Shown one piece after another: positions 10,819-19,933 of a DNA stretch of 64,000 nucleotides (positions are counted from its first letter, which is position 1; each line of letters begins with the position of its first letter). Below the pieces are notes generated by a model. The model made no database searches. It saw only the letters and a list, made by a program, of their open reading frames with translations, and was not told the DNA's origin. Origin of the DNA: Centipeda infelix ATCC 43532. Lineage in GTDB: Bacteria > Bacillota > Negativicutes > Selenomonadales > Selenomonadaceae. The translations under genes were made by a program, and so were the position numbers. The DNA lies in NCBI RefSeq assembly GCF_000234095.1, contig NZ_JH376799.1, positions 444,313-508,312 of the forward strand. Direction: 5' to 3'.

Positions 10819-11878
10819 AGGTATCGCTGCACCCCCTTATTTCCGCCTGTTCCACCCTGCCTAGGATACGGATGTATTTCCCTTTTCTTCCGCACGGGCA
10901 GTCATCCTCCCCCTCGATGATACCTTCATCCTCCGTGAGAATTGAGTGCCCAGGGTACGAATGCGGCAGCGAAGACAGGAGTTGAATGAACCCGCGCTCT
11001 CCTATTTTGCACGGGGAAAAATCACGAAAACGGCGTATCATCACATCCGAATAGATGCTGGCATGAAGGTGTCCATATTCGCATGCAGCATAGATACATC
11101 CTGTCTGTTCTGCCATTCCATAGTGATCCACATAATGTTTTATTCCACAGACAGCCTGCCCCATTTTCTGGAAATCTTCATTGGAAATTTTCAGATTAAC
11201 TAACTTTTTCCAACCACCTGCCGTAAGCAGATAGGCGTTCGACAAATTGGCGGTTCTTCCTGCTTGCTTTAATCGCCGGAAAAGATGCTGCCAGACCATA
11301 AAAGTGAAACCAAAAATAAGGAATCGATCAGCTCCGTGTGCTTGAATAAAGTCATCCAGTACATCTTCCTTGAGCTGCATCTGTTCATCCAGTGCAAAAA
11401 CCATGCGTCTGGCGGCAAATTCCAGCCCCATGATCGTCGCACCTCTCGTGGTAAAGTTTCGTCGATCCTTGATCACCGCATCCGAATCAATCACGAGCAT
11501 CGGCAGTCTGCGGTTCCCGATAAAGTCTCCCAACAGTCTTAGCAGCACCTTCTGCTGCAAAACAGCCGTTTCTCGATCCAAGTAAATCCTTGACTGTTTT
11601 TGACCGCTTGTTCCCGACGACATCATCACCTTGAAAACAGCATCATCTGATATACTCTTCATCTGCAATTCTTTGAATGCACGAATGGGAAGAAACGGCA
11701 CATTCTCCAGTGTTTTGACACCAGCTGGATCATAGCCGATGGCATCCAAATACCTTTGGTACGGAATGCAGCGATGCCGATGCCATTCGGTCAATTCTCG
11801 CATAGCAGACAATAAAAGCTTTTCCTTTTCAGCTTTCGGTAATGCATACGGGGCAAGCTTGTGAAAGACTTCTAGCAT
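10802..11878 (-). CDS. luxE: Acyl-protein synthetase, LuxE family (copy 2)
   Basis: 358 residues; paralogue of the LuxE at 6863. Conserved blocks: MMSSGTSGQKQSRIYLDRETA, FGFTFMVWQHLF, HYGMAEQTGCIY, ILTEDEGII and CPCGRKGKYIRILGRVEQAE. It activates an acid (or receives an acyl group) for the adjacent LuxC2. Fifteen bases separate it from neB-type synthase gene downstream of its promoter side (11894), so it is probably in the same transcript. Lower GC than copy 1. Family certain; acyl substrate unknown. Confidence 0.91.
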   Translation of the reverse strand: MLEVFHKLAPYALPKAEKEKLLLSAMRELTEWHRHRCIPYQRYLDAIGYDPAGVKTLENVPFLPIRAFKELQMKSISDDAVFKVMMSSGTSGQKQSRIYLDRETAVLQQKVLLRLLGDFIGNRRLPMLVIDSDAVIKDRRNFTTRGATIMGLEFAARRMVFALDEQMQLKEDVLDDFIQAHGADRFLIFGFTFMVWQHLFRRLKQAGRTANLSNAYLLTAGGWKKLVNLKISNEDFQKMGQAVCGIKHYVDHYGMAEQTGCIYAACEYGHLHASIYSDVMIRRFRDFSPCKIGERGFIQLLSSLPHSYPGHSILTEDEGIIEGEDDCPCGRKGKYIRILGRVEQAEIRGCSDTYGAHI

Positions 11879-11893
11879 ATCTCCATCCCTGCA

Positions 11894-12895
11894 CTATTCC
11901 AGATCATCCGACAGAAGCATCTCATCGGCTTCCATATCGCGTTTCACTTTCTTGCCAACCACACGCGCAAACTCATTGGGAGGTATTCCATCCCCCGGAC
12001 GTTTTGCGTCAAGATCTTCCATCGAAAGCACATGCCCCGCAGGAAGATGCTTCGCGGCAACAATGCTCCTTCGCATCTTTACCCGCTGTGCAAGCTCCTC
12101 TTCCGTCACGCTTCTCTCATAAGCCCCCAGCGCCGACGCAACATTTCGACATTCCCGCACCAACTTCTCCATTTGTTCCGGCTCGGTCGCCATCTGATTA
12201 TCCCAGCCAATCATGCTGCTGTCGAGGGTAAAATGCTTTTCGATCATCACTGCCCCAAGTGCCGTTGCGGCACACGCAGCTTCACTTCCTATGGTATGAT
12301 CCGAATATCCGACGCTGCATTCTGGGAACTCCTTTTTCAGCATGCGCATATTATTCAGATGAACATGTTCATGCGCCACGGGATACAGTGAAACACAATG
12401 AAGAATACAAATCTGATGATTGCCTCTGCCCTCAATCGCACGAACAGCCGCCCTGATTTCGTCAAGCACTGCCATTCCCGTAGAGAGTACAATCGGAACC
12501 ATACGCCCTGCAATATACTCCAAGAAAGAAATGTTGTTGATGTCCATGGATGCGATCTTGATATACGGAACGTCACACGCATCAATCAAGAGATCAACCT
12601 CACTGCGGGAATAAGGTGTGGATGCGAAATCAATGCCGCTCTCCCGGCAATAGGAGGACAGTTCCACAAGCGCCTCCGGCAAAAGTGCAAAGCCCTTCAC
12701 CATGCGCCGCGCGATCGGGTTCTTTGTGTAATATGTCTTGCTGTAGAGAGAGGTCTCCGTCCATGACTGGAATTTGACCGCATCACAGCCACACGCCTTC
12801 GCCGTATCGATCATTTTTTTTGCGACGTCAACCTTTCCCCTGTGGCTGGAATTCAGCTCAGCCACAATATACGGGCGCGCTTTATCCAAGTACAT
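11894..12895 (-). CDS. NeuB-family nonulosonate (sialic/pseudaminic/legionaminic-type) synthase
   Basis: 333 residues. Condenses phosphoenolpyruvate with an aldehyde sugar to a 9-carbon alpha-keto acid. N-terminal TIM barrel (about 1-265): PYIVAELNSSHRGKVDVAK, KFQSWT, YIKIASMDINN, LSTGMA, VGYSDHTIG and EKHFTLD. C-terminal SAF/antifreeze-like domain (about 275-333): RRSIVAAKHLPAGHVLSMED...KRPGDGIPP. Its start overlaps the SDR stop. I cannot tell the exact sugar from sequence alone. No NeuC, PseB/C/F/H/G or CMP-sugar synthetase lies in the cluster, so either these are elsewhere or the substrate is unusual. Confidence 0.9.
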   Translation of the reverse strand: MYLDKARPYIVAELNSSHRGKVDVAKKMIDTAKACGCDAVKFQSWTETSLYSKTYYTKNPIARRMVKGFALLPEALVELSSYCRESGIDFASTPYSRSEVDLLIDACDVPYIKIASMDINNISFLEYIAGRMVPIVLSTGMAVLDEIRAAVRAIEGRGNHQICILHCVSLYPVAHEHVHLNNMRMLKKEFPECSVGYSDHTIGSEAACAATALGAVMIEKHFTLDSSMIGWDNQMATEPEQMEKLVRECRNVASALGAYERSVTEEELAQRVKMRRSIVAAKHLPAGHVLSMEDLDAKRPGDGIPPNEFARVVGKKVKRDMEADEMLLSDDLE

Positions 12896-13688
12896 TCCAC
12901 AGGCCTCCTTCGCTTAAATTCAGTTTCATCGTCACCCCCAATGCTTGAGATTTTCGACCTCCATCAACTACAATATTTTGCCCAGTAACGAACGATGCCA
13001 TATCCGATGCCAAGAATAAAATTACGTTTGCAACTTCTTCCGGAGCCCCCTGCCGTTTCAATGGGGTCTCTTGAAGTATTTTCTCCTTGAGCGCATCGCT
13101 GCGCGCGTGCCACATATCCGTATCAATAAACCCGGGAGAAACCGCATTCACCCTAATGCCGTACTTCCCGAGTTCGAGCGCCATCGTCTGTGTTGAAAAA
13201 AGCACAGCTGCTTTGCTGCTCCCATATGCGAGCCCGCCTTCCACCGCTTCCATCCCGGCAACCGAGGCCACATTGATGATCGCGCCCTCTCTATTTTTCA
13301 TCATATACCGTGATACAAGCTGAGCCAACTGCACCTGTGACATAAAATTCGTATACATACAATCTTCAATTACCTTGATTGTGGTCATCGAAAATAATTG
13401 TTCCACGGAGACTCCCGCATTATTGACCAAAACATCAATGCGCTTTTGGCTGTTTCCAATGGTTTTAACTGCTTTTTTGACTGCGTCCGCATCTGTGACA
13501 TCAAAATAAAGCAGATGAATTTTCGTTGCATACTTCTCCGATAATGTCTTAATATTTTTTTCAAATTCTTCCGTCTGCCGTCTTGCACAAGCCCAAATGC
13601 AGGCATGATGTTCGGCAAATTTCTGTACCGTTGCCCATCCAATGCCCCGATTCGCTCCTGTAACGACCGCAACTTTACCGTTCAGCAT
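12882..13688 (-). CDS. Short-chain dehydrogenase/reductase (FabG/PtmA-like)
   Basis: 268 residues. Classical SDR: NADP(H) motif TGANRGIGWATV (about 10-21), NNAG, catalytic Ser in INVASVAG and Tyr/Lys in AYGSSKAA, and the GFIDTDMW tail. Two roles fit: a 3-oxoacyl-ACP reductase (FabG-like) partnered with the dehydratase next door, or a sugar oxidoreductase like PtmA of legionaminic-acid loci, which also sits beside a NeuB homologue. The C-terminal ~20 residues (TMKLNLSEGGLWNVLG) extend past the usual VDGG end. Overlaps both neighbours by 14 bases, so it is translationally coupled to FabZ-like and NeuB genes. Confidence 0.9.
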   Translation of the reverse strand: MLNGKVAVVTGANRGIGWATVQKFAEHHACIWACARRQTEEFEKNIKTLSEKYATKIHLLYFDVTDADAVKKAVKTIGNSQKRIDVLVNNAGVSVEQLFSMTTIKVIEDCMYTNFMSQVQLAQLVSRYMMKNREGAIINVASVAGMEAVEGGLAYGSSKAAVLFSTQTMALELGKYGIRVNAVSPGFIDTDMWHARSDALKEKILQETPLKRQGAPEEVANVILFLASDMASFVTGQNIVVDGGRKSQALGVTMKLNLSEGGLWNVLG

Positions 13689-14166
13689 TTTTCTCCACTC
13701 TCTTCGGTCGATATTTGTAAAATACAGAGGGAATCAAAAGTGTCACTTCTGCCTCACAGGCGAGTTCACCATCCACATACCCTCTAGACACACCTTTTCC
13801 GATTCCTCTCGTATACGATTTTACTTCTGCAACAATATCTAGGCGGTCCCCAGGACGAATTTTTTTAATGAATTTGACTTTACATTCTACACCTTCAATA
13901 TTGATATCCTCGACCCCATCCATCGTATTGAGTGCAATCGTCAGCATTTGACACAGTGCTTCCATCTGAACGGCACCAGGCATAAGAGGCTTCCCTGGAT
14001 AATGTATGGGAAAAAACCACTCATTATTGGTCAGGTTTTTATATCCCTTGGCATATTTCCCAGGCACACATTCCGTTACTCGATCAATATAAAGAAACGG
14101 ATAGCGGTTCGGCTCGTATTTCTGGAGCTCATCACTATCAAATGATAAAATTTTTTCTTCTGCCAT
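13675..14166 (-). CDS. FabZ-like (3R)-hydroxyacyl-ACP dehydratase
   Basis: 163 residues; hotdog-fold dehydratase. Seen: NRYPFLYIDRV, NEWFFPIHYPGKPLMPGAVQMEALCQ with the catalytic His (IHYPG, in place of GHFP) and Glu (MEALCQ), and KFIKKIRPGDRLDIVAEV. Both catalytic residues are kept, so it is probably active on a beta-hydroxyacyl thioester, presumably on the cluster ACP. It is divergent from housekeeping FabZ and is slightly longer at the C-terminus. It overlaps the SDR gene by 14 bases. Together they could run part of an acyl-modification cycle dedicated to this locus. Confidence 0.87.
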   Translation of the reverse strand: MAEEKILSFDSDELQKYEPNRYPFLYIDRVTECVPGKYAKGYKNLTNNEWFFPIHYPGKPLMPGAVQMEALCQMLTIALNTMDGVEDINIEGVECKVKFIKKIRPGDRLDIVAEVKSYTRGIGKGVSRGYVDGELACEAEVTLLIPSVFYKYRPKRVEKNAER

Positions 14167-14188
14167 ATTGGTGTAACCTCGCTCTCAT

Positions 14189-14845
14189 CTATTTCCGAAA
14201 TACCCTATGCTCATCATTTCCCTTTGTTACTCTGGCAGGGTTCCCAAGAACAGTACATCCATCCTCCACCGACCGAAAAACCATGGAGCCCATTCCGACG
14301 ATGACGTTATCTCCTAAATTTGTGCGTTCCTTCATCGAGGAATTCAGACCGATAAACGTATTTTCACCGACGGTAGAGCCGCCACCAACCGTTGCCATCG
14401 GACATACAACGGTATTCCTTTTCAGATGTGCATCATGTCCGACGACTACATGGAATCCCAAAAGACAGTTTTCCTCCATGATGGCATTGGCCGACACGAT
14501 GGACTGTGCATTGACAATACACCCTGGGGCAATCTGCGCCGTAGGTGAAACTATGGCAGAAGGGTCAACAAGGGTTGCCAGCTTATAGCCGCTTTCCTCA
14601 ATGCGTTTCAGCAGAGAAGCACGTGCCGCAGGTTCCCCGACGGCAATAACAAATTCAAATTCTTCCGCTGCGATTGTTTCACACGAGGAAAAATGAACGC
14701 GCTCTGTCCCGTAATACGGCGCTTCTTCCTCAAAATCATCAACGAGATAAATGTTAGAATATCTGCAGGATAAAGCATTCACGCGCTCTGCCAAGTCATA
14801 GACCTCGATGGCAGCACCGCTTGCTCCATATATAAATAAAATCAT
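14189..14845 (-). CDS. NeuD/PglD-like sugar O- or N-acyltransferase
   Basis: 218 residues. N-terminal nucleotide/sugar-binding PglD_N-type domain (FIYGASGAAIEVYDLAERVN), then a left-handed beta-helix of hexapeptide repeats from about residue 95 (VDPSAIVSPTAQIAPGCIV...) with the His of GHDAHLKR as likely base, ending LGNPARVTKG. Transfers an acetyl or other acyl group to a sugar amine or hydroxyl; in sialic, legionaminic and bacillosamine pathways this family acts beside NeuB. First gene of the cluster in the direction of transcription; about 200 bases separate it from fhs. Confidence 0.88.
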   Translation of the reverse strand: MILFIYGASGAAIEVYDLAERVNALSCRYSNIYLVDDFEEEAPYYGTERVHFSSCETIAAEEFEFVIAVGEPAARASLLKRIEESGYKLATLVDPSAIVSPTAQIAPGCIVNAQSIVSANAIMEENCLLGFHVVVGHDAHLKRNTVVCPMATVGGGSTVGENTFIGLNSSMKERTNLGDNVIVGMGSMVFRSVEDGCTVLGNPARVTKGNDEHRVFRK

Positions 14846-14926
14846 CTATGAATCTCTCACAAACCTATAGGACTTGTAGATGTCTGTCCGATCATGCGAC
14901 AGCCCCTCGCACAACTCTATATACCA

Positions 14927-15031
14927 TTAGGACAAGCCATTCGTGTATTCGCACAAGAAAGAGCTGCCTCCGCACGAAAACAGCTCGTAAAGCGCTCCAT
15001 ACGGACACAGCTCATGATATTCCTCCGCCAT
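14927..15031 (-). CDS. Possible 34-residue cysteine-containing peptide
   Basis: A short frame begins at an ATG 13 bases after the fhs stop, with GAGGAG 9 bases upstream overlapping that stop. It encodes 34 residues with three cysteines (C9, C20, C27) and ends before the NeuD-like gene. I do not recognise it. Coding is supported only by position and the ribosome binding site, so it could be chance. Confidence 0.3.
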   Translation of the reverse strand: MAEEYHELCPYGALYELFSCGGSSFLCEYTNGLS

Positions 15032-15044
15032 TGGCCCACTCTCC

Positions 15045-16709
15045 TCAGAACAGCCCTGTAATCACGCCGTCCTCGGTGATGTCCATGCCCATCGCCGCAG
15101 GTGTCTTCGGCAATCCCGGCATGGTGAGGACATTCCCCGTGAGGGCGACGACGAAGCCCGCACCGCAGGAGGCACGCAGCTCGCGCACGGTGATGCGGAA
15201 ACCCGATGGACGGCCGAGAAGCGCAGGGTTGTCCGAGAACGAATACTGCGTCTTTGCCATGCAGACGGGGGTCTGCGTCATCCCGAGTGCCTCCATCTCC
15301 GCAAGCTGTTTCTTTGCCGCGTCTGTGAAGTCCACGCCGTCCGCACCATAGATTTCTCGGGCGATGGTTTCGATCTTCTCTGCGATACTTGCCTTCTCAT
15401 CGTAGACGGGGTGGAAGTCCGCACGTTTACCGAGAGCTTCCGTCACGGTATCTGCAAGAGCAAGACCGCCCGCACCGCCCTTCGCCCAGACCTCGGAGCG
15501 CACACACTTTGCGCCGAGCCGCGCACAGAGTTCTTCGAGGAGTGCAAGCTCCGCTTCGGTATCCGTTGGGAACACGTTGACGGCGACGACGGCGGGTACA
15601 CCGAACTTGCCAATGTTCTCAATATGTTTTTCGAGGTTTGCCGCGCCTTGCTTAAGCGCATCGAGGTTCTCCGTGCCGAGCTCGTCCTTTCCCGCGCCGC
15701 CATTCATCTTGAGCGCACGCACGGTGGCAACGATGACCGCCGCATCAGGCGCAAGCCCCGCAAGGCGGCACTTGATGTCAAAGAATTTCTCCGCGCCGAG
15801 ATCTGCGCCGAAGCCCGCCTCTGTGACAACATAGTCGGCGCAGCGCAGCGCGTACTTCGTTGCCATAACGCTGCTGCACCCGTGCGCGATGTTCGCAAAC
15901 GGGCCGCCGTGGATGAATGCGGGCGTGCCGCCGATGGTCTGTACGAGGTTTGGCTTGATCGCGTCCTTAAAGAGGAGGGTCAACGCGCCCGTCGCGCCCA
16001 GTTCGTCCGCATGGACGGGACGGCCGCTGCGCGTCCAGCCGATGAGAATGCGCCCGAGACGGCGTTTCATGTCCGCGAGCCCGTCTGCAAGGCAGAGGAT
16101 CGCCATCATCTCCGATGCGACCGTAATGTCAAAGCCCGACTCGCGCGGTACGCCATGCACGCGCCCGCCAAGGCCCGTAACAACGTGGCGCAGGGCACGG
16201 TCGTTGATGTCGAGGACACGCTTCCACACGATGCGGTTCACATCGAGGTCGAGCGCATTCCCCTGAAAGATATGGTTGTCAATCAGCGCGGCAAGAAGGT
16301 TGTGTGCCGTCGTAATGGCGTGAAAGTCGCCCGTGAAGTGGAGATTGATGTCCTCCATCGGTACAACCTGTGCATAGCCGCCGCCTGCCGCACCACCCTT
16401 CATCCCAAAACAGGGTCCGAGTGACGGCTCACGCAGGGCGACGATGGTCTTCTTCCCCTGAAGGTAGAGCGCATCGGCAAGCCCGACGCTCGTCGTGGTC
16501 TTCCCCTCGCCCGCAGGGGTCGGATTGATCGCCGTGACGAGAATGAGTTTGCCACTTTTCCCCGTTGCACCCGCAAGTGCCTCGGGGATCAGCTTTGCCT
16601 TGTACCTGCCGTACGGCTCAATGTGTTCCTCGGCGATGCCAAGGCTCTTTGCAATCTCCGCGATCGGGCGCAGCTTTGCTGCGCGTGCGATTTCTACATC
16701 CGATTTCAT
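15045..16709 (-). CDS. fhs: Formate--tetrahydrofolate ligase
   Basis: 554 residues, full length. Makes 10-formyl-THF from formate, ATP and THF in the cytoplasm; in a PFL-containing anaerobe it brings formate into one-carbon metabolism. Phosphate-binding loop in [15 protein letters not shown] (about 63-77), followed by [20 protein letters not shown]. It lies 4 bases downstream of folD, which supplies the next steps of the same pathway, and ends the run that starts at the polyprenyl synthase. Start ATG at 16709 with GGAGGAGAGT shortly upstream. Confidence 0.98.
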   Translation of the reverse strand: MKSDVEIARAAKLRPIAEIAKSLGIAEEHIEPYGRYKAKLIPEALAGATGKSGKLILVTAINPTPAGEGKTTTSVGLADALYLQGKKTIVALREPSLGPCFGMKGGAAGGGYAQVVPMEDINLHFTGDFHAITTAHNLLAALIDNHIFQGNALDLDVNRIVWKRVLDINDRALRHVVTGLGGRVHGVPRESGFDITVASEMMAILCLADGLADMKRRLGRILIGWTRSGRPVHADELGATGALTLLFKDAIKPNLVQTIGGTPAFIHGGPFANIAHGCSSVMATKYALRCADYVVTEAGFGADLGAEKFFDIKCRLAGLAPDAAVIVATVRALKMNGGAGKDELGTENLDALKQGAANLEKHIENIGKFGVPAVVAVNVFPTDTEAELALLEELCARLGAKCVRSEVWAKGGAGGLALADTVTEALGKRADFHPVYDEKASIAEKIETIAREIYGADGVDFTDAAKKQLAEMEALGMTQTPVCMAKTQYSFSDNPALLGRPSGFRITVRELRASCGAGFVVALTGNVLTMPGLPKTPAAMGMDITEDGVITGLF

Positions 16710-16713
16710 TGAC

Positions 16714-17580
16714 TTACTCTCCTCCCGCTTCCGTCTGCGCCTTTGCCGCCTGTACGACGTTCTCCATCAGCATGGCGACAGTCAAGAGCCCCACGCCGCC
16801 CGGTACGGGCGTGATCGCTCCCGCAACCTCGGACACGCTTTCAAAGTCCACATCGCCGACAAGTTTCTTCGGCGCAATGCGGTTGATCCCAACATCAATA
16901 ACGGTCGCTCCGGGCTTCACCATATCTGCTGTGACAAAGTGCGGCTGCCCGACCGCAGCAACGAGGATATCCGCCTCACGCGTGATCGCGGCGAGGTTTT
17001 CCGTACGCGAGTGACAGAGCGTAACGGTCGCGTGCCGCTCGAGGAGCAGCATCGCCATCGGTTTTCCGACGATATTGCTGCGCCCGATGATGACCGCGTG
17101 TGCGCCCTCCATCCGTATCCCCGCATATTCGAGCATGCGGATGCAGCCCGCCGGCGTACATGGGCGCAGCCCAGGCGTACCGAGAAAGAGGTGTCCGACA
17201 CTCACGGGATGGAAGCCATCCACATCCTTGCGCGGATCGATGCGGCTCAGCACCTCCTCCGAACTCTCCGAAAGAGGCTTTGGCAACGGCAGCTGCACGA
17301 GAATGCCGTGCACTTCCTCATCTGCGTTGAGCTCGTCGATACAGGCAAGCAGTTCCTCCCGCGTAGTCTCAGCGGGCAGAGGGATATGATGGGATCGTAT
17401 TCCCAGCTCCGCGCAGGCTTTCTCCTTGTTGCGGACATAGACCTCCGAGGCAGGATCGTTCCCCACGATGATAACGGCAAGGCATGGATGGACGCCGCAC
17501 TCACGCAGCATGAGCGCCCCATGCTGCGCGCTTGCCTTGATGCGCGCGGCAAATTCCTTGCCATACAGTATGCGTGCCAT
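16714..17580 (-). CDS. folD: Bifunctional methylene-THF dehydrogenase/methenyl-THF cyclohydrolase
   Basis: 288 residues. Interconverts methylene-, methenyl- and 10-formyl-THF. Motifs: [14 protein letters not shown] with the catalytic Lys, [26 protein letters not shown], the NADP-binding [15 protein letters not shown] and [14 protein letters not shown]. It stands immediately before fhs, so the two probably share a message. The start at 17580 is an ATG with AGGAGAGC upstream. Confidence 0.98.
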   Translation of the reverse strand: MARILYGKEFAARIKASAQHGALMLRECGVHPCLAVIIVGNDPASEVYVRNKEKACAELGIRSHHIPLPAETTREELLACIDELNADEEVHGILVQLPLPKPLSESSEEVLSRIDPRKDVDGFHPVSVGHLFLGTPGLRPCTPAGCIRMLEYAGIRMEGAHAVIIGRSNIVGKPMAMLLLERHATVTLCHSRTENLAAITREADILVAAVGQPHFVTADMVKPGATVIDVGINRIAPKKLVGDVDFESVSEVAGAITPVPGGVGLLTVAMLMENVVQAAKAQTEAGGE

Positions 17581-17604
17581 GATGCTCTCCTTTTTTAGTA
17601 TTCC

Positions 17605-18465
17605 TTACACCAAATAACTGATCCACGTAAAGACAAAAATTGCGATGGAAACAATCCCGTTCCTCATAAAATACATCTGCGTCACGCGTGAGAAATCCGT
17701 TGGGCCCGCAATGCGGTGCTGATAGACAAGCGTTCCTGCCGCGATGCCGACACCGATGTAGTACGGGAATGTGAGGTGCATCATCACGCCGAGCGCGACA
17801 AAGAGGAGAATCGAAAAGACGTGCATCGCACGCGAGATTTGAAATGCACCATGCGCACCGAACGTGACCGCGAGGGAGTGGAGTCCCTGACTGCGGTCAA
17901 ACTCCTCATCCTGTGCCCCATACATCGCATCAAATGCGGCGATCCAAAGCGCAACGGCGATGAAGAGGACGACCATCGGCAGCTCGATCTTCCCGCTGAT
18001 CGCCACCCATCCACCCGCAGGTGCCATGCCGATGGCGATGCCGAGGAAGAGATGCACCCAGCCCGTCACGCGCTTCATGTACGGATAGATGAGGAAGGGC
18101 ACGGCGGCAAATGGCAGGAGACGGATGCAGACAGGGTTCAGCTGCAAGACGGCAAATACAAGCACAAGGAGGCACACGCCTATAAAGACGAGCGCCTCCT
18201 TCTTTGTCACGCGCCCCTGCACCATCGCACGATAGGCGAGACGGGGCTGCTGTTTGTCGTATTTCAGATCTGCGAGATTGTCGAGAGCGAGTGCGGCGGA
18301 ACGCGCCGCCGTGATAGCGAGCACGATCCAGCCAAGGTCGCCGATCGGAGGATTCCCTCCCGACGCAAGCAGGGCTCCCATCAGAGCGAACGGCAGGGAG
18401 AACACCGTATGGTGAAAGGCGGTATTGTTGATATGCGCCCGCAGACGCTCCATCCACCAGCTCAA
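17605..18465 (-). CDS. UbiA-family prenyltransferase (menaquinone, futalosine-pathway type)
   Basis: 286 residues, about eight membrane helices. Attaches a polyprenyl chain to an aromatic acid at the membrane. First Asp-rich motif ALDNLADLKYD followed by RLAYRAMVQGRV; second motif MYGAQDEEFD. The neighbours UbiD-like decarboxylase and polyprenyl diphosphate synthase point to menaquinone; by context it is the MqnP-like step of the futalosine route, which is inference. The TTG start at 18465 overlaps the ubiD stop as TTGA; an ATG four codons in (18453) is the alternative. Confidence 0.88.
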   Translation of the reverse strand: MSWWMERLRAHINNTAFHHTVFSLPFALMGALLASGGNPPIGDLGWIVLAITAARSAALALDNLADLKYDKQQPRLAYRAMVQGRVTKKEALVFIGVCLLVLVFAVLQLNPVCIRLLPFAAVPFLIYPYMKRVTGWVHLFLGIAIGMAPAGGWVAISGKIELPMVVLFIAVALWIAAFDAMYGAQDEEFDRSQGLHSLAVTFGAHGAFQISRAMHVFSILLFVALGVMMHLTFPYYIGVGIAAGTLVYQHRIAGPTDFSRVTQMYFMRNGIVSIAIFVFTWISYLV

Positions 18466-19922
18466 TCCAGACCGAACTCCTTCCAGCGTTCATTGACACG
18501 CTTCACAATGTCCTCCGACATTTCGATCTCATCGGGCCACTCGCGTGTGTGCCCTTCCTCCGGCCACGTCTTCGTCGCGTCGATGCCGAGCTTCGAGCCC
18601 CACTTTGCCATCGGCGAGGAGTGGTCGAGCACGTCCAAAGGCCCCTGTACGATCTCAAGGTCATACTTCGCGTCGATGTTGTTGAAGACGCGCCACCAGA
18701 CTTCCTTCATATCCTGCACGTTGACGTGTGCGTCCACGACAATGATCATCTTGACGTTCATCATCTGCCCCATCCCCCAGAGCGCGTGCATAACCTTGCG
18801 TGCGTGCATTGGGAACTGTTTCTTGATGGAAACGACGATGCAGTCGTGGAACACACCCTCAAGCGGCATGTTCACATCGACGACCTCGGGCAGCATCTGC
18901 TTCAAGAGAGGCAGGAAGATACGCTCCGTCGCCTTGGCGAGGAAGCAGTCCTCCATCGGCGGCTTGCCAACCACCGTCGCGGAATAGATCGGGTCCTTCC
19001 GATGGGTGATCGCCGTGATATGAAAGACGGGATAATCGTCTGCGAGCGAGTAGTAGCCTGTGTGATCGCCGAACGGCCCTTCGCGGCGCATCTCGTTCGT
19101 ATCGACGTAGCCCTCAAGGATGATCTCCGCCGTCGCGGGCACTTCGAGGTCGACGGTCACACATTTCACCAGTTCGACCGATTTATGACGCAGGAATCCC
19201 GCAAAGACCATCTCGTCAATGTCGCGCGGGAGCGGTGCCGTCGCTGCATAGGTCACAACGGGATCGGTGCCGATGGCGACCGCCGCCTCGATACGTTCAC
19301 CGCCACGCGCCTTCATGTCGCGGAAGTTCTCCGCACCGTTCTTGTGGATGTGCCAGTGCATCCCCGTCGTACGGCTGTCGTACTTCTGCAGACGGTACAT
19401 GCCGACGTTGCGCTTCCCCGTTGCGGGGTTCTTCGTAAAGACGAGCGGCAGAGTCACGAAAGGACCGCCGTCATCCGGCCAGCATTTCAGTATGGGGATC
19501 TCGTCAAGGTTCGGATTCTCCGTCTCGATGACCTCTTGGCATGGCGCATTCTTCACGTATTTCGGGAAGTTGATCGCCTTGCGCGCCATCGGGATAAGCG
19601 TCATGAGGTTCATCTTGTTCTGGAGCGAGATGTGTGGGATCTTGAGGAGCTCCGTGAGCTCGTCCGCGACATCGTCGAGTTTCTCCACGCCAAATGCAAG
19701 CGCCATACGCTCGTAGCTGCCGAACGCGTTCATGAGGACGGGCATCTTCGAACCCTTGACGTTCTCAAAGAGCAGGGCGACGTTCTCCGCCCCCTCGCGC
19801 TTTGAGATGCGATCCGTGATCTCGGTAATCTCGAGCTCGGGGTCGACCTCCGCCGTAATGCGTCGGAGCAGTCCACGCTCCTCAAGTGCGGCGATGTATT
19901 CGCGCAGATCCTTATATGCCAA
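18462..19922 (-). CDS. UbiD-family decarboxylase (menaquinone biosynthesis)
   Basis: 486 residues. prFMN-dependent aromatic decarboxylase. Typical sequences: KISKREGAENVALLFENV-like N-terminus, NVGMYRLQKYDSRTTGMHWHIHK, EIILEGYVDTNEMRREGPFGDHTGYY with the conserved Arg/Glu pair, and IVVDAHVNVQD. It would remove the carboxyl group from the prenylated ring made by the UbiA-like protein next door (MqnL-type role, inferred). The cofactor-making UbiX is not in the window. Stop overlaps the next gene by 4 bases. Confidence 0.9.
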   Translation of the reverse strand: MAYKDLREYIAALEERGLLRRITAEVDPELEITEITDRISKREGAENVALLFENVKGSKMPVLMNAFGSYERMALAFGVEKLDDVADELTELLKIPHISLQNKMNLMTLIPMARKAINFPKYVKNAPCQEVIETENPNLDEIPILKCWPDDGGPFVTLPLVFTKNPATGKRNVGMYRLQKYDSRTTGMHWHIHKNGAENFRDMKARGGERIEAAVAIGTDPVVTYAATAPLPRDIDEMVFAGFLRHKSVELVKCVTVDLEVPATAEIILEGYVDTNEMRREGPFGDHTGYYSLADDYPVFHITAITHRKDPIYSATVVGKPPMEDCFLAKATERIFLPLLKQMLPEVVDVNMPLEGVFHDCIVVSIKKQFPMHARKVMHALWGMGQMMNVKMIIVVDAHVNVQDMKEVWWRVFNNIDAKYDLEIVQGPLDVLDHSSPMAKWGSKLGIDATKTWPEEGHTREWPDEIEMSEDIVKRVNERWKEFGLD

Positions 19923-19933
19923 GATGTTCCCTC

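Noticed and set aside
5680..11878. A bioluminescence (lux) operon.
   Set aside because: LuxC and LuxE are present twice, but there is no LuxA/LuxB, LuxD or LuxG, and the surroundings are sugar and acyl-carrier genes.
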